Shown in pieces: positions 23,904 through 32,576 of a stretch of DNA of 64,000 bases. This DNA is from Blastocatellia bacterium (lineage in GTDB: Bacteria; Acidobacteriota; Blastocatellia; Pyrinomonadales; Pyrinomonadaceae), in contig JACCVY010000041.1 in the NCBI GenBank assembly GCA_013697915.1, positions 36,360 through 100,359 on the forward strand, in the 5' to 3' direction. The notes under the pieces are model-generated. The model had not been told where the DNA came from and ran no database searches. It was given only the letters and a program-made list of their open reading frames with translations. The position numbers and the translations under genes are program-made. Every line of letters starts with the position of its first letter. Position 1 is the stretch's first letter.

Positions 23904-25856
23904 CTAATCCGTAGGGAAATTCATGTGACTAAGCAATTCTCGCCAACGTGGATCTGAATGCAGGCTCTCAAACTGAGGATCGGCCTTGAGGTGTGTAGCC
24001 AGGTTCCGATTTTCGACCATTTGAAAGAGCACTTTAAAGGCTGCATCGTTATCGCCGAGTGCGGCATAAGCGCTAGCTACCCCGAAACTCGCGAAGCTGG
24101 CCGGGTCGGCAGTGGCCTTTAACTCCTTCAGCAACCGGCGCGCTTCGGTTTGCTTCCCCATACGCGCGTAGACCCGCGCGATATCAGCCGAGATCTCCCG
24201 AGTGTTTCCGCCCTGCGACTGGGCCTGCCTGAAACTGGCAAGAGCCTCGTCGTGCTTGTTCATCTGTTCGTAAAGGTCTCCCAATATCCAATGTGCCACG
24301 ACATTTCCAAGGTTGGGATCCAGGTCAATCGCTCGCTGCACATGCGGCACTGCTTCTTCGTATTTGCGGGCGCGGTAGAGCGCGCGAGCAAAGCGTGATT
24401 GAGTAGCGGACGAAAGCGGATCCAATGCTTCGGCACTTTGCATTTCTCTAATCGCCTCGGCGTGGCGTTCAAGCGCCGACAACAAGTCGCCATAAGTGCG
24501 GTGAGCCTCGGCGCTGTTCGGATCAAGCTCAATTGCGCGAGTCAGCGCGGCTTCCGCGCCTGCCCAGTTCCAATCAACGATTTTGACCTGCCCCAGCGCG
24601 ATTTGCGCCTCGGCGAGTTGCGGGTCCAGCGTGGCTGCCTTCAAGGCGTTGTCACGCGCCAGCGGTATCATTTCCATTCTTTGTTTATGGTCTTTGGCTC
24701 CCCAGGCGCTTCGTTGCAGCCACGCAATGGACAATCCGGCGTAAGCGGGCGCGTAATCGGGAGCCAGTTGAATGGCCCGCTCGAAGTGTCCGATGGCCTG
24801 ACGCAGGTCGTCTTCGTTGGTACGCAGATGATGACTGCCAAGTAAGTATTCATCGTGCACCTGAGGATCGATGTCGCGAGCTGCGGCCAGTCGCGCCTGT
24901 TCTGCTGGAGTGACCTGAATGCGGATCTGTTCCGCGACTGCGCGCGCCACCTCGCTTTGCAGCTTCAGCACATCGCTCAGGTCGCGCTCGTAATCTTGTG
25001 CCCACACTGGCGAGTCGGTTGCGGCTGGGATTAACTTCGCGGTGACCCGCACACGCCCGCCTGATCGCTGCACCGTTCCTTCGATCACCGCATCCACGTT
25101 CAGCTCGCGCGCTATTTCCGGCAGCGACTTGTTGCTCCCCTTGTAGCGCATAATAGAAGTGCGCGAGATGACTCTCAGCGAGCTAATCTGCGCCAGCTTG
25201 CCAATCAGCGCTTCGGTCATCCCATCAGCGAAGTAGTCCTGCGACGAATCGCTCGAAAGATTTTGCAGCGGCAGCACCGCGATGGAACGAATCGTCGTGG
25301 GTTGGCCTTCGCCGGGAGAAGCGCGTCGCGCATATGAAACGAGCGTAATCGCCGCAAGCGCCAGGGCTGCACCGGCCAGGGTCATTGCCACTACGCGCCA
25401 AGGGCCCCTTGTTCTGCGCTGCTCGGTTGGCAAAGCGAGAGCCTTGCCATGCTCGCCAGCGAGCCCCTCTTCCTCTATTGCCAGGCGGAAGCCCTCAACC
25501 TCTTCGGTGTAAACCACCTCTCGCCCCGCCGCCGCGAACCCCGTTACTGCCGCGTTGAAGATGTAGCCGCGGCGCGGCACCGTCTTGACAATGCGTTGCT
25601 CGCCGTCATTGAGCGCCCGCCGCACCTCGATTAGGCACTGCACCAGTGAGTCGTCAGTCACCGCCGTGTCCGGCCAAACCGCCCCAATGAGTTCCTCCTT
25701 CCGTACCAGCCTGCCACCGTTCTCGACCAGATACTTCAGCACTGCGAAGGATTTCGGGCGCAGCTTGACTTCATCGTTGTGCTGGAGCAGGCACTCGCGC
25801 GAGAGGTCAAGGGTGAACTCGCCGAAAAGGAGCGTCTGGTGCGGGAGCATCTGCAT
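23904..25856 (-). CDS. CadC-type winged-helix regulator with TPR repeats
   Basis: A 650-aa protein. An OmpR/PhoB-type winged helix occupies about 8-108 (LRPKSFAVLKYLVENGGRLV, ELIGAVWPDTAVTDDSLVQC, VPRRGYIF), and a membrane segment lies at about 152-174. A FlgO/adenylate-cyclase-associated domain follows (about 195-310: IAVLPLQNLSSDSSQDYFAD, GMTEALIGKLAQI, NVDAVIEGTVQRSGGRVRV), then six to eight TPRs (about 330-640; PDYAPAYAGLSIAWLQ, PNSAEAHRTYGDLLSALERH). DNA would be bound on the cytoplasmic side and a signal sensed outside, as in CadC/ToxR. Such fusions are abundant in Acidobacteria. The likely target is itself or the divergent small gene at 26075. Confidence 0.88.
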   Translation of the reverse strand: MQMLPHQTLLFGEFTLDLSRECLLQHNDEVKLRPKSFAVLKYLVENGGRLVRKEELIGAVWPDTAVTDDSLVQCLIEVRRALNDGEQRIVKTVPRRGYIFNAAVTGFAAAGREVVYTEEVEGFRLAIEEEGLAGEHGKALALPTEQRRTRGPWRVVAMTLAGAALALAAITLVSYARRASPGEGQPTTIRSIAVLPLQNLSSDSSQDYFADGMTEALIGKLAQISSLRVISRTSIMRYKGSNKSLPEIARELNVDAVIEGTVQRSGGRVRVTAKLIPAATDSPVWAQDYERDLSDVLKLQSEVARAVAEQIRIQVTPAEQARLAAARDIDPQVHDEYLLGSHHLRTNEDDLRQAIGHFERAIQLAPDYAPAYAGLSIAWLQRSAWGAKDHKQRMEMIPLARDNALKAATLDPQLAEAQIALGQVKIVDWNWAGAEAALTRAIELDPNSAEAHRTYGDLLSALERHAEAIREMQSAEALDPLSSATQSRFARALYRARKYEEAVPHVQRAIDLDPNLGNVVAHWILGDLYEQMNKHDEALASFRQAQSQGGNTREISADIARVYARMGKQTEARRLLKELKATADPASFASFGVASAYAALGDNDAAFKVLFQMVENRNLATHLKADPQFESLHSDPRWRELLSHMNFPTD

Positions 25857-26074
25857 GTTAGATCGTTGGCGAAGCGAATTTGGCCAACTTTAGTGGTTTT
25901 TTAGCCGTTCTTTAGGAGTTTTTTCGTTACTCGACTCCAGGTCGAGAGCTAGTGTGCGCGGCCAAGCGGATGTTCCGGGACCAGCTTCCGGCGTGGGCTT
26001 GAACACGAGTCTGAAACAGCCACGATTATAAGTCAGAGCGAAGCGCAGTGTCATACCGAAAAAGGAGACCGAGA

Positions 26075-26305
26075 ATGAAGCAACAGCGTCGCATTGAAAT
26101 CACGGCTTTCCGCCGGCGCACCACCATCGTCCTACGTGAGAGCGCAGAGGTCGCTCCCATGCGGACCGTATCTCCTGGGGAGAACGCATCGCAGTTGGTC
26201 CATGCCGACCCGACGCCCGTGCCGGCGTGCGATCTCGACCTACCTCAAAATGGACCCGCGCGCTTAGACCGCGGTTGCAAGGCGAACGACCGGAAGTCAA
26301 TTTAG
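26075..26305 (+). CDS. Small basic protein, divergent from the CadC-type gene
   Basis: A 76-aa ORF with an AAGGAGA ribosome binding site 8 nt before the ATG. It begins MKQQRRIEITAFRRRTTIVL, a basic, strand-forming opening that I associate with small acidobacterial proteins near sensory regulators (memory of the group, not a search). The rest has two Cys and many Pro. It is divergent from the CadC-TPR gene with a 218-bp shared gap. Function unknown. Confidence 0.5.
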   Translation: MKQQRRIEITAFRRRTTIVLRESAEVAPMRTVSPGENASQLVHADPTPVPACDLDLPQNGPARLDRGCKANDRKSI

Positions 26306-26418
26306 ACGCCGGCCCACAATGAAACGCGCCTGCTGGGCAACTGTCGTTAAAACTGGCGCTGCGACAGGTTCAATCATGCCTAAGTCTTTAGCGCCACACT
26401 GAACACAGGAGCACGACA

Positions 26419-26982
26419 ATGAACGCAAAGACGAGAAAACTCATGACGCTCGCAGCCGTCATATTGGCCCTTGGTATGTTTTCCCTTGAACCAACAGCAT
26501 CAGCGCAATCACCGCACAACAATCACTGGATAGGCATCCCGGCAGCGAGCGCGCGCGCAGCCCAATCAGCATCAGCACAGTCGTCGAACAGCAATTGCAA
26601 ACAAGCCAAAGGCAATTGGTTTGACACTTTCAATCCTACTACCGGCGGTACGATAGGAACTATCACGAATGCCGGAGTTCTTAACGGAACGACAGAAACA
26701 GTTTACGATCCGGCTTTCGTTTTTACCCCCGACCCAAATGTTTTCGCTTATATTGCCCAGGCGACCTTCACTACCAATCAAGGACTCTTGAAGACCAACA
26801 ACGTCTACATTTATAACTTTGTCACGGGACTGTGGATTGCCATGGGCAGTATTGATCCGAACGCGAGCACTGGAAGATTTGCGGGAGCGACCGGCGTGCT
26901 TTACTTCAATGGCACTACCGTTGGCGGTTTCCCGGAGTCGTACCCAGCAGGGATCTCAGGCGACATCTGTTTTGCGAACTAA
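26419..26982 (+). CDS. Secreted protein of unknown function
   Basis: A 187-aa protein with a signal peptide (about 1-30, ending TASAQ). The mature part is Asn/Thr/Gly-rich with regular strands (TGGTIGTITNAGVLNGTTET, NVFAYIAQATFTT, NNVYIYNFVTGLWIAMGSID) and ends with a Cys that can pair with the one near residue 59. The pattern resembles extracellular beta proteins of Acidobacteria. CAGGAG precedes the ATG. Its 3' side borders a large word-repeat array. Confidence 0.65.
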   Translation: MNAKTRKLMTLAAVILALGMFSLEPTASAQSPHNNHWIGIPAASARAAQSASAQSSNSNCKQAKGNWFDTFNPTTGGTIGTITNAGVLNGTTETVYDPAFVFTPDPNVFAYIAQATFTTNQGLLKTNNVYIYNFVTGLWIAMGSIDPNASTGRFAGATGVLYFNGTTVGGFPESYPAGISGDICFAN

Positions 26983-27029
26983 TAGGGATGGCGGGCTGTT
27001 TGTAGAGTTACCTGTCCGATAGCCCCTCC

Positions 27030-27178
27030 ATCGTGGATCAGAGATCAGAGGTCAGAGGTCGGAGGTCAGAGATCAGAGATCAGAGGTCAGAGGTCAGAGA
27101 TCAGAGGTCAGAGGTCAGAGGTCAGACGTGAGCGGTTACTTCTGACCTCTGATCTCTGACTTCTGACCTCTGTCTCTT
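27030..27178. repeat. Large inverted word-repeat array (GGTCAGA/GATCAGA family)
   Basis: About thirteen 7-bp words (GGTCAGA, GATCAGA, GGTCGGA) in direct tandem from 27036 to 27127, a 12-bp centre (GTGAGCGGTTAC), then the complementary words (TCTGACCTCTGATCTCTGAC and so on) from 27139 to 27178. Transcribed from either side it folds into one hairpin with about 35 paired bases. It lies exactly between two convergent genes. Confidence 0.85.
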
Positions 27179-27184
27179 GTGGTT

Positions 27185-27988
27185 TCAAGTCTCTTCCAGG
27201 ATCGCTTTGAATCGTGAGGCGTCCTGGATCATTCTAACGTTATTGAAAAAGATGTAAGGCGCTTTACCTTTTCCTGGGATATTCCTCTTAGCCCGGCTCC
27301 CTGCCAGCATCGCAGCTAATTCACGCAGCTCAGCATCGTCATATTCATATCGCCAGCCTTGGCGGCCATGCAACCGATAATAGATTTTGTTGGGAGTGAC
27401 GCTCCTGCTCACGAAAGGATCCACTACGTGCCACAAGTTCAGCTCGTCGCAAATGCTTTTCACTACTTTAGGGTCCCAATCCCCACGCGGTTCCCAACAT
27501 AGATTAAGCCCGCCGCCTTTACTATTTTTGCGATTGATGCTGCGGCCATCACTGTTCTCATCAGTGTTCTCGCGGTTAATGCTCGAGAAGAATTCCTTGA
27601 GGTTCGAAATGTTTTCTTTGGTTTGCTTGAAACTGGCCGGACACTGAAACAAAATCGTTCTGGCTTTCAGGGCGTGGGCGCACGCGAGCGTGACTTCCCA
27701 AGCCTCTTTAACTATCGCTGTAGGCCGGAAGTATCCCGCTTCCTGCTTCTCAACTTCGGAGAGCTTCTTCTTCAGGCGACGATAGGTGGGACTCTTTGCG
27801 TCGTGAGTGATTAACTGCCAGGCTTTCAAAACAAATTCAAAGTCGGAAGGAGCCGCGTGGCGCCAGCGTTCCAGCGTGGCGCTGCTCGGCGGTTGATAGA
27901 ATGTGTGTTGCACTTCGACGCACGAAAACAGCTGCGCATATTTCGCTTGCCCGATGCCAAATCCAGATGTCCCGATACGCGCTTTCAA
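27185..27988 (-). CDS. DUF72 family protein (YecE-like)
   Basis: DUF72 proteins are TIM-barrel proteins of unclear enzymology. Seen here: ARIGTSGFGI at the start, the VEVQHTFYQPPSSATLERW block, FVLKAWQLITHD, a Leu-rich middle, LCWEPRGDWDP and VDPFVSRSV, and YYRLHGRQGWRYEYDDAEL with APYIFFNNV near the end. The frame is open back to an ATG at 28084, but those extra 32 residues are encoded by two word-repeat families (TGAGCGG and ATTCACG words). I place the start at the TTG at 27988, just before the conserved strand, though no ribosome binding site supports it. A Lys/Asn-rich insert (about 155-180) is unusual. Confidence 0.8.
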   Translation of the reverse strand: MKARIGTSGFGIGQAKYAQLFSCVEVQHTFYQPPSSATLERWRHAAPSDFEFVLKAWQLITHDAKSPTYRRLKKKLSEVEKQEAGYFRPTAIVKEAWEVTLACAHALKARTILFQCPASFKQTKENISNLKEFFSSINRENTDENSDGRSINRKNSKGGGLNLCWEPRGDWDPKVVKSICDELNLWHVVDPFVSRSVTPNKIYYRLHGRQGWRYEYDDAELRELAAMLAGSRAKRNIPGKGKAPYIFFNNVRMIQDASRFKAILEET

Positions 27989-28422
27989 GACGTGAATCGT
28001 AAAGCGTGAATCGTAAATCGACAAAGGTAGTGAGCTGTGAGCGGTGAGCGGTGAGCAGTGAGCGGCAACAGAGCATCCAGACATTTCGCAGATTACGCAG
28101 AACAGTAGGCAGAAATAGAAAGCCGGTTGAACCCTGTCGGCGCGATAACGGCTGTGCCGCCTGATGTGCGGAAGCGGCTATGCCCTTCCGTCCGCCGGGC
28201 CTTTAGTTGATGGGGCTGCGCCCCGGGGCCTAGCCCCAAAAGTTTCAAAGGGTCAACGACGGCTGGGCAAGCCGCCGCCGCACATCAGGCGGCGAAGCCG
28301 GGAACACGGGTTACGAACACTAAATCGTAAAACGTGATCGATAAGAGCAATGAAGGAAGGCAGAGATCAGAGGTCAGATGGCAGAGATCAGAAGGTGACG
28401 GGCAGAAAGCAATAAGCGGCGA
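27989..28422. repeat. Stacked word repeats and a large palindromic element
   Basis: Upstream of the DUF72 start lie ACGTGAATCGTAAAGCGTGA words (27990-28020), GTGAGCGGTGAGCGGTGAGC words (28034-28060) and CAGTAGGCAGAAATAGAAAG (28103-28122). Then comes a palindromic element: GCCGCCTGATGTGCGG (28156-28171) is perfectly inverted at 28278-28293, with an inner TGGGGCT/AGCCCCA hairpin (28211-28238). GATCAGAGGTCAGATGGCAG words (28367-28386) follow, next to the GAF gene. No gene is seen. Confidence 0.75.
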
Positions 28423-29010
28423 TTAGAGATGCTCGCGGGACGCTTGGTGCTCGATCGCCTGGCCCGCAAGTTTGGTGGCGACGTTGGTGAGGTAGCTCTC
28501 TGAGCCGGTCGGCGTGCGCGGCTCGCGGTAGTACATTGCAAACGAACCAAGCACTTTCCCTTTGCTCGACATTATCGGCGTGGACCAGCAAGCGGCCACA
28601 CCGATCGCGGATGCATAGCCGCGGTATTCTTCCCACAGCGGATCGGTAGCAATGTCAGTGACGACCACGGGCTTACCCCGGAACATCGCCGTTCCGCAAG
28701 AGCCATGCTTTGGCCCAATCGGACTGCCGTCGATCACCTTAACGTAATTTTCTGGAAGACTCGGCGCCACTGCATGCTTGACATGGTTGCCGTCGTCGCT
28801 GAGCAACAGTATCGAGCCGATCATCTCCGGAGACTGTGCCTCGATCATCAACAACAGCTCAGAGAGGATTTCGCTAAGGGGCGCGCTAGCGGCGATCATT
28901 TCCTTGATTCGGTCCTGCTTCGCACCGAAGTGTTCGTCATCCTCTGCAGGCGGGCGGACGGCAGGAAATTCCTGAGTTTTCCCGAGTTCAGCTTGTTTTG
29001 GATCGGCCAT
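28423..29010 (-). CDS. GAF-domain protein
   Basis: A 195-aa protein that is essentially one GAF domain (about 40-185) behind a short Pro/Glu-rich leader. It has the signal-transduction GAF hallmarks IGSILLLSDDGNHVKHAVAP, PIGPKHGSCGTAMFRGKPVV, TDIATDPLWEEYRG and CWSTPIMSSKGKVLGSFAMY. These normally sit in front of histidine kinases or cyclases, but here the protein ends after the domain, so it is a stand-alone sensor or was cut off from an output module. No cofactor Cys/His pattern is diagnostic. Neighbours are unrelated. Confidence 0.85.
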   Translation of the reverse strand: MADPKQAELGKTQEFPAVRPPAEDDEHFGAKQDRIKEMIAASAPLSEILSELLLMIEAQSPEMIGSILLLSDDGNHVKHAVAPSLPENYVKVIDGSPIGPKHGSCGTAMFRGKPVVVTDIATDPLWEEYRGYASAIGVAACWSTPIMSSKGKVLGSFAMYYREPRTPTGSESYLTNVATKLAGQAIEHQASREHL

Positions 29011-29502
29011 GTCTGTTTCCGTTTTGGGTGGAGTCTATTTCGCAGGGGCATTTTACGCCTGGGGCGTAATGAAAGCCATATCAAGACGCGGAATTTGAGC
29101 GGCAGAGTAGAGTCGAAGGCAGTAAGCCAGATGGCAGTGATTGAAATGAATTGCGCGGAATTAACATTCCTAGTGTAATCAACTTTTTTATTGTATGGTG
29201 CCTGCTTGAAACTTGCATCTGACGCCCGCAGCAAGAAGACTTCCGAAACGTCCTTCGTCACTACCAGCTTATAACCTGAGCCCAGACTCAGCGGAGATGG
29301 TGAAATTACAAAGTGGCCGATTCGGAGCCTACCTGTAGGCGACAAAACCTCGAAAGAACGCGTCGGGCACTAGTCAGTACGGATGTCGCAAAAAACCGAC
29401 GCTTGGGTTTGAGTAACACAGCAAGCCGCTTCTCACTGTTTTCCACATCGGTCCCTTAGGAGACACCATCAGTCGCCAAGGACACATAAAAGGAGAAAGA
29501 CC
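29011..29502. other. Gap, nothing recognised apart from the ribosome binding site
   Basis: A 492-bp divergent gap between the GAF gene (-) and the frameshifted secreted protein (+). Minus-strand ORFs across 28896-29345 are shadows without a family. AAAAGGAGA at 29489-29497 is the ribosome binding site for the GTG at 29503. No confident promoter. Confidence 0.4.
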
Positions 29503-30266
29503 GTGACGCAAACTCCCAAGACCCTGACGCGAATTCCCAGATTCCTCATTGCAACTTTCCTCATCGGCTTTGGCCTACCGCTCGTCGCGATGGCGCAGAA
29601 GGCGGGTAAACCGGCTCCGCCAACCGCCGACATGGCCGTGACCACGACGGTTAGGGATGCAGACGCGAACATCGCCCCGGTCTTGCAAATCACGAGCGAC
29701 GGCGCGCTCTACTCAAACACGAGGGACGTGCAGTCCCTCATCCAGGGCATCGGAGACTGGGTGATGCAGTCCGACTTCTCTTCCACCAGAACCGTGTTTG
29801 TGGATTTCAGCCAACCGATCGCGGGCAGTTGCCCAAGCTGCGCAAACGGCAACCCCGTGGCCCTGCCTCACGCTTGTATGGAACGCGCTTCATCGCCAAG
29901 TGCCACGAGTACAACAACAACATGTTCACGCTTCCCTATCTGTCGACGATCAGTTGTCCGCTGTACACCCGGGTAGACGTTAACGGTCAGAACTACCGCA
30001 TTAACATGAATCCGCTTTCGGGCGCACAGGCCTACTACCCGGAAACCAATTACGTAAACATGACCTGCACAAGGCTAAACAGCAGCGGGAAGTGCAACAG
30101 CTGGCAGATCGAGCCGAGCGGTACTTACGTGCCGGCGGGCGGCACGACTTCGGTGCGCGGCAATGTCGGCAAGCTGGTCAAGGTCGTGACGGTCAAAGGC
30201 CGAACCACGGACATTGATCAGGGCGACTTTTACTTTTCCTTTTCCATCGGCGTGACCAACCCCTAG
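29503..30266 (+). pseudogene. Secreted protein gene with a one-base frameshift
   Basis: The start (GTG 29503, ribosome binding site AAAAGGAGA) leads into a signal peptide (about 10-30, ending AMAQK) and a mature part with TTTVRDADANIAPVLQITSD and DFSQPIAGSCPSCANGNPVA. After about 29865 the frame degenerates (Ser/Thr run, stop at about 29974). The sensible continuation is in the -1 frame: RLYGTRFIAKCHEYNNNMFT, RVDVNGQNYRINMNPLSGAQ, ending FYFSFSIGVTNP at 30266. One missing base near 29865-29872 explains it. The joined product would be about 254 aa with several Cys. Real inactivation or a sequencing error cannot be told apart here. Confidence 0.75.
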
Positions 30267-30654
30267 GCACTCCAGATTTGCCAGGATACTAAATAACTTC
30301 CACAAGCCTGCAGGACGGGAAAATTCTCATTGCGCGAAGCCGCTTACGGCGGCGATGAGTATTCACGATTACGCAGATTCAAAGTGGAACAACAGAGTTC
30401 AGTTACTATTTGAACCCCTGCCTTTCGGTGCCGTCCCTTATCCCACCGGACCACTTAACCGGCTTCACTCTCACGGTGGGTTCAGCAAAACGGTTGCGGT
30501 TTAAGAAGTTATCGAAATGAACAACTCGCCTTGCAGCCGGTTGAAGCGAACCCAACGGCGCTTTAAGCCCCGGGGAACTAAACTCTGTTTCAGGTGTCGA
30601 AGCACAAAGGATATTGAATCGTTTTAGAAACTACGTCATAAGGGAGCGAAGAAC
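30267..30654. other. Gap, nothing recognised
   Basis: A 388-bp gap after the frameshifted gene. It contains no word arrays and no ORF of substance. CTCATTGCGCGAAGCCGCTT (30328-30347) faintly resembles the REP-like units. AGGGAGCGAAGAAC before 30655 is the only clear signal. Confidence 0.4.
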
Positions 30655-30849
30655 TTGTTTGAGCGCCTGACAATCACGGAAGTGCGTTCAATGGTGCTGG
30701 TGAAGAGAGTTTTCAAGCTGATGCTAGGCGTGTATTTGGTTGTCGGCTTGATCGCCCTCTACCGCGCGTGGTTTCAAGTAAAGAGTCTCGATCTCCGGTC
30801 ACCTAAGACCGATGAGTTTGGCATTGCACAAAGACTGAACAGAAAATAA
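30655..30849 (+). CDS. Small single-pass membrane protein
   Basis: A 64-aa ORF starting at TTG 30655, 8 nt after AGGGAG; an ATG at 30691 is the alternative. A single hydrophobic helix (about 23-43: FKLMLGVYLVVGLIALYRAW) follows a short basic N-terminus, and the tail is charged. No family is recognised. The REP-like element starts within its stop region. It might be real because of the ribosome binding site and helix, but it is short and isolated. Confidence 0.4.
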   Translation: MFERLTITEVRSMVLVKRVFKLMLGVYLVVGLIALYRAWFQVKSLDLRSPKTDEFGIAQRLNRK

Positions 30850-31071
30850 TAAGCGGCTTTGCCGCATTCCTTGCGGTAAGCCTATGGCTTACCGGAAGCA
30901 CTTTTTTGCTCAAGGCTGTGCCTGTTTTCTGAACTTCTAAAATGCAATAGCGAAGCTTGAGGCGTAGCCTCGGACAATAAGGACATTCCGCGGTAAGCCA
31001 TAGGCTTACCGCACGGAAGGCGGCAAAGCCGCAAGCAGACTGACTTACGCCCCACTTTTTGCGCAAAGCCA
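30848..31071. repeat. Palindrome-rich element (GGTAAGCCATAGGCTTACC family), copy 1
   Basis: Contains GCGGCTTTGCCGC (30853-30865), GCGGTAAGCCTATGGCTTAC (30874-30893), GAGGCGTAGCCTC (30959-30971), GCGGTAAGCCATAGGCTTAC (30991-31010) and GGCGGCAAAGCCGC (31019-31032). The boundary CTTTTTGCGCAAAGCC is at its right end. The first and last units mirror one another, so the whole element is also an inverted repeat. Confidence 0.8.
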
Positions 31072-31288
31072 TGGGGTTCAATTTTAGCGGCCCGCCCGAT
31101 CGCTACCGCGAGGTGGTACCGACCTCATGCCCCAAAGATCAACAACACCCCACCTTGCTCGATACTTCAAAGCGCGCGAACAAAAGAGTGCGCGAAGAAA
31201 AAACGCAAAGGGGGCGCGAAGTATTGCCGATGCAACTTAGGTGTTTGAAGCTTTGCGCCGGTCATGTTAAGACATGTAAGTAATCACT
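31072..31288. other. Leader region of the MFS gene
   Basis: A 217-bp stretch between the repeat element and the MFS start. No clear -35/-10 pair and no strong ribosome binding site. ORFs in it overlap the repeat and are not called. Confidence 0.35.
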
Positions 31289-32566
31289 ATGGAGACTGAA
31301 AACCTCGAGCACGCGCGAGCGATGCGCGGGCCGCGCACTGGAATGTTTCGCGCGTTGTCGCATCGCAACTTCCGATTATTCTTGACCGGCGCCTTCCTTT
31401 CAAACTGCGGCACCTGGATGCAGGCAGTCGCTCAAGGCTGGCTTGTTCTGCAGTTAACCAACTCCGCGTTTTGGCTCGGGCTCGATGCTTTCATGGCCAC
31501 GATTCCCGGGTTTTTTCTGACTCTGCTTGGCGGCGTCTTTGCCGACCTGGTTGATCGCCGCCGCTTGTTGATTTACACGCAAATCGTCGCCGGCGTGGCC
31601 GCCCTTGGCTTGGCCACACTGATTTGGACCGGACTTGTAAATAGATGGATGGTGTTGGGATTTTCTTTTGTTACCGGTTGTTGCATGGCGCTGGCGAGTC
31701 CTTCTTATTTGGCGATGACGTTTGATCTCGTCGGGCGCGAAGACTTGGCCAATGCGGTCGCGCTTAATTCATCGCAGTTCCAGCTATCGCGCGTTGTCGG
31801 ACCCGCATTGGCCGGGGTCGGTTTGAGTTTGTTTGGCTTGGCCGGTTGTTTTTACGTCAATGGGCTTTCGTTCGCGGCCGTAGTAATCAGTTTGAGCATG
31901 GTGCGACTCAACAGCAGCGTGCACGCGGTGGGCGCGCCTTCGCATTCAGTTAAAGATCGGCGCGCGCTTTGGAAGGATCTGTTGGAGGGCTTGCGCTATG
32001 TCCGTCACCGGCCGCGGGTGTGGTCGTTGCTCATGATCTCGGCGGTGAACAGTTTTTTTGGCGCGCCTTATTTTTCAATGATTCCGATTTATGCGCGCGA
32101 CATTTTTCATCTCGGCGCCACCGGTCTGGCCTGGTTGATGGGTATGGCGGGAGCCGGCGCGTTTTGTGGCGCGGCACTGCTGACTGTCATGGGAGACTTT
32201 CGCCGCAAGGGTTGGTTCGTGCTTGGCGGCAGCCTTTTTTTTGGCGCGGGCGTCACCGCCTTTGCGTTATCAACTCATCTGCATCTCAGCTACGTATTTC
32301 TTTTCTGCCTTGGCTTTGCCATCGTCACTTCAGTGGCGGTCACGAACACACTCCTGCAAAAGCTGGTGACCGACGAAATGCGCGGTCGCGTTATGAGCAT
32401 GTTCATTCTTTCCTTCATTGGCACCATGCCGATAGGCAACATTATCGCCGGCTCGGCTTCACACCGGTTTGGCGCACCGCGCACGCTGGCGGTTGGCGGC
32501 GTGATCATTTCCTTATTTGCAACGGCGATGATTTTCTTTAACCGGCGACTGCGCGAACTCTACTAA
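31289..32566 (+). CDS. MFS transporter, EntS/MFS_3-like
   Basis: A 425-aa protein with twelve predicted hydrophobic helices. It has the opening MFRALSHRNFRLFLTGAFLS and NCGTWMQAVAQGWLVLQLT, the A-motif-like loop GGVFADLVDRRRLLIYTQ after helix 2-3, and a second loop DEMRGRVMSMFILSF in the C-terminal half. These fit the MFS_3 group related to the enterobactin exporter EntS, usually proton-driven efflux. The substrate is unknown; no siderophore gene is near. The 3' side borders the intact MITE-like copy. Confidence 0.88.
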   Translation: METENLEHARAMRGPRTGMFRALSHRNFRLFLTGAFLSNCGTWMQAVAQGWLVLQLTNSAFWLGLDAFMATIPGFFLTLLGGVFADLVDRRRLLIYTQIVAGVAALGLATLIWTGLVNRWMVLGFSFVTGCCMALASPSYLAMTFDLVGREDLANAVALNSSQFQLSRVVGPALAGVGLSLFGLAGCFYVNGLSFAAVVISLSMVRLNSSVHAVGAPSHSVKDRRALWKDLLEGLRYVRHRPRVWSLLMISAVNSFFGAPYFSMIPIYARDIFHLGATGLAWLMGMAGAGAFCGAALLTVMGDFRRKGWFVLGGSLFFGAGVTAFALSTHLHLSYVFLFCLGFAIVTSVAVTNTLLQKLVTDEMRGRVMSMFILSFIGTMPIGNIIAGSASHRFGAPRTLAVGGVIISLFATAMIFFNRRLRELY

Positions 32567-32576
32567 GCTTCAAAGC

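Noticed and set aside
27030..27178. CRISPR array
   Set aside because: The words are 7 bp with no unique spacers and the array is mirrored; no cas gene is present.
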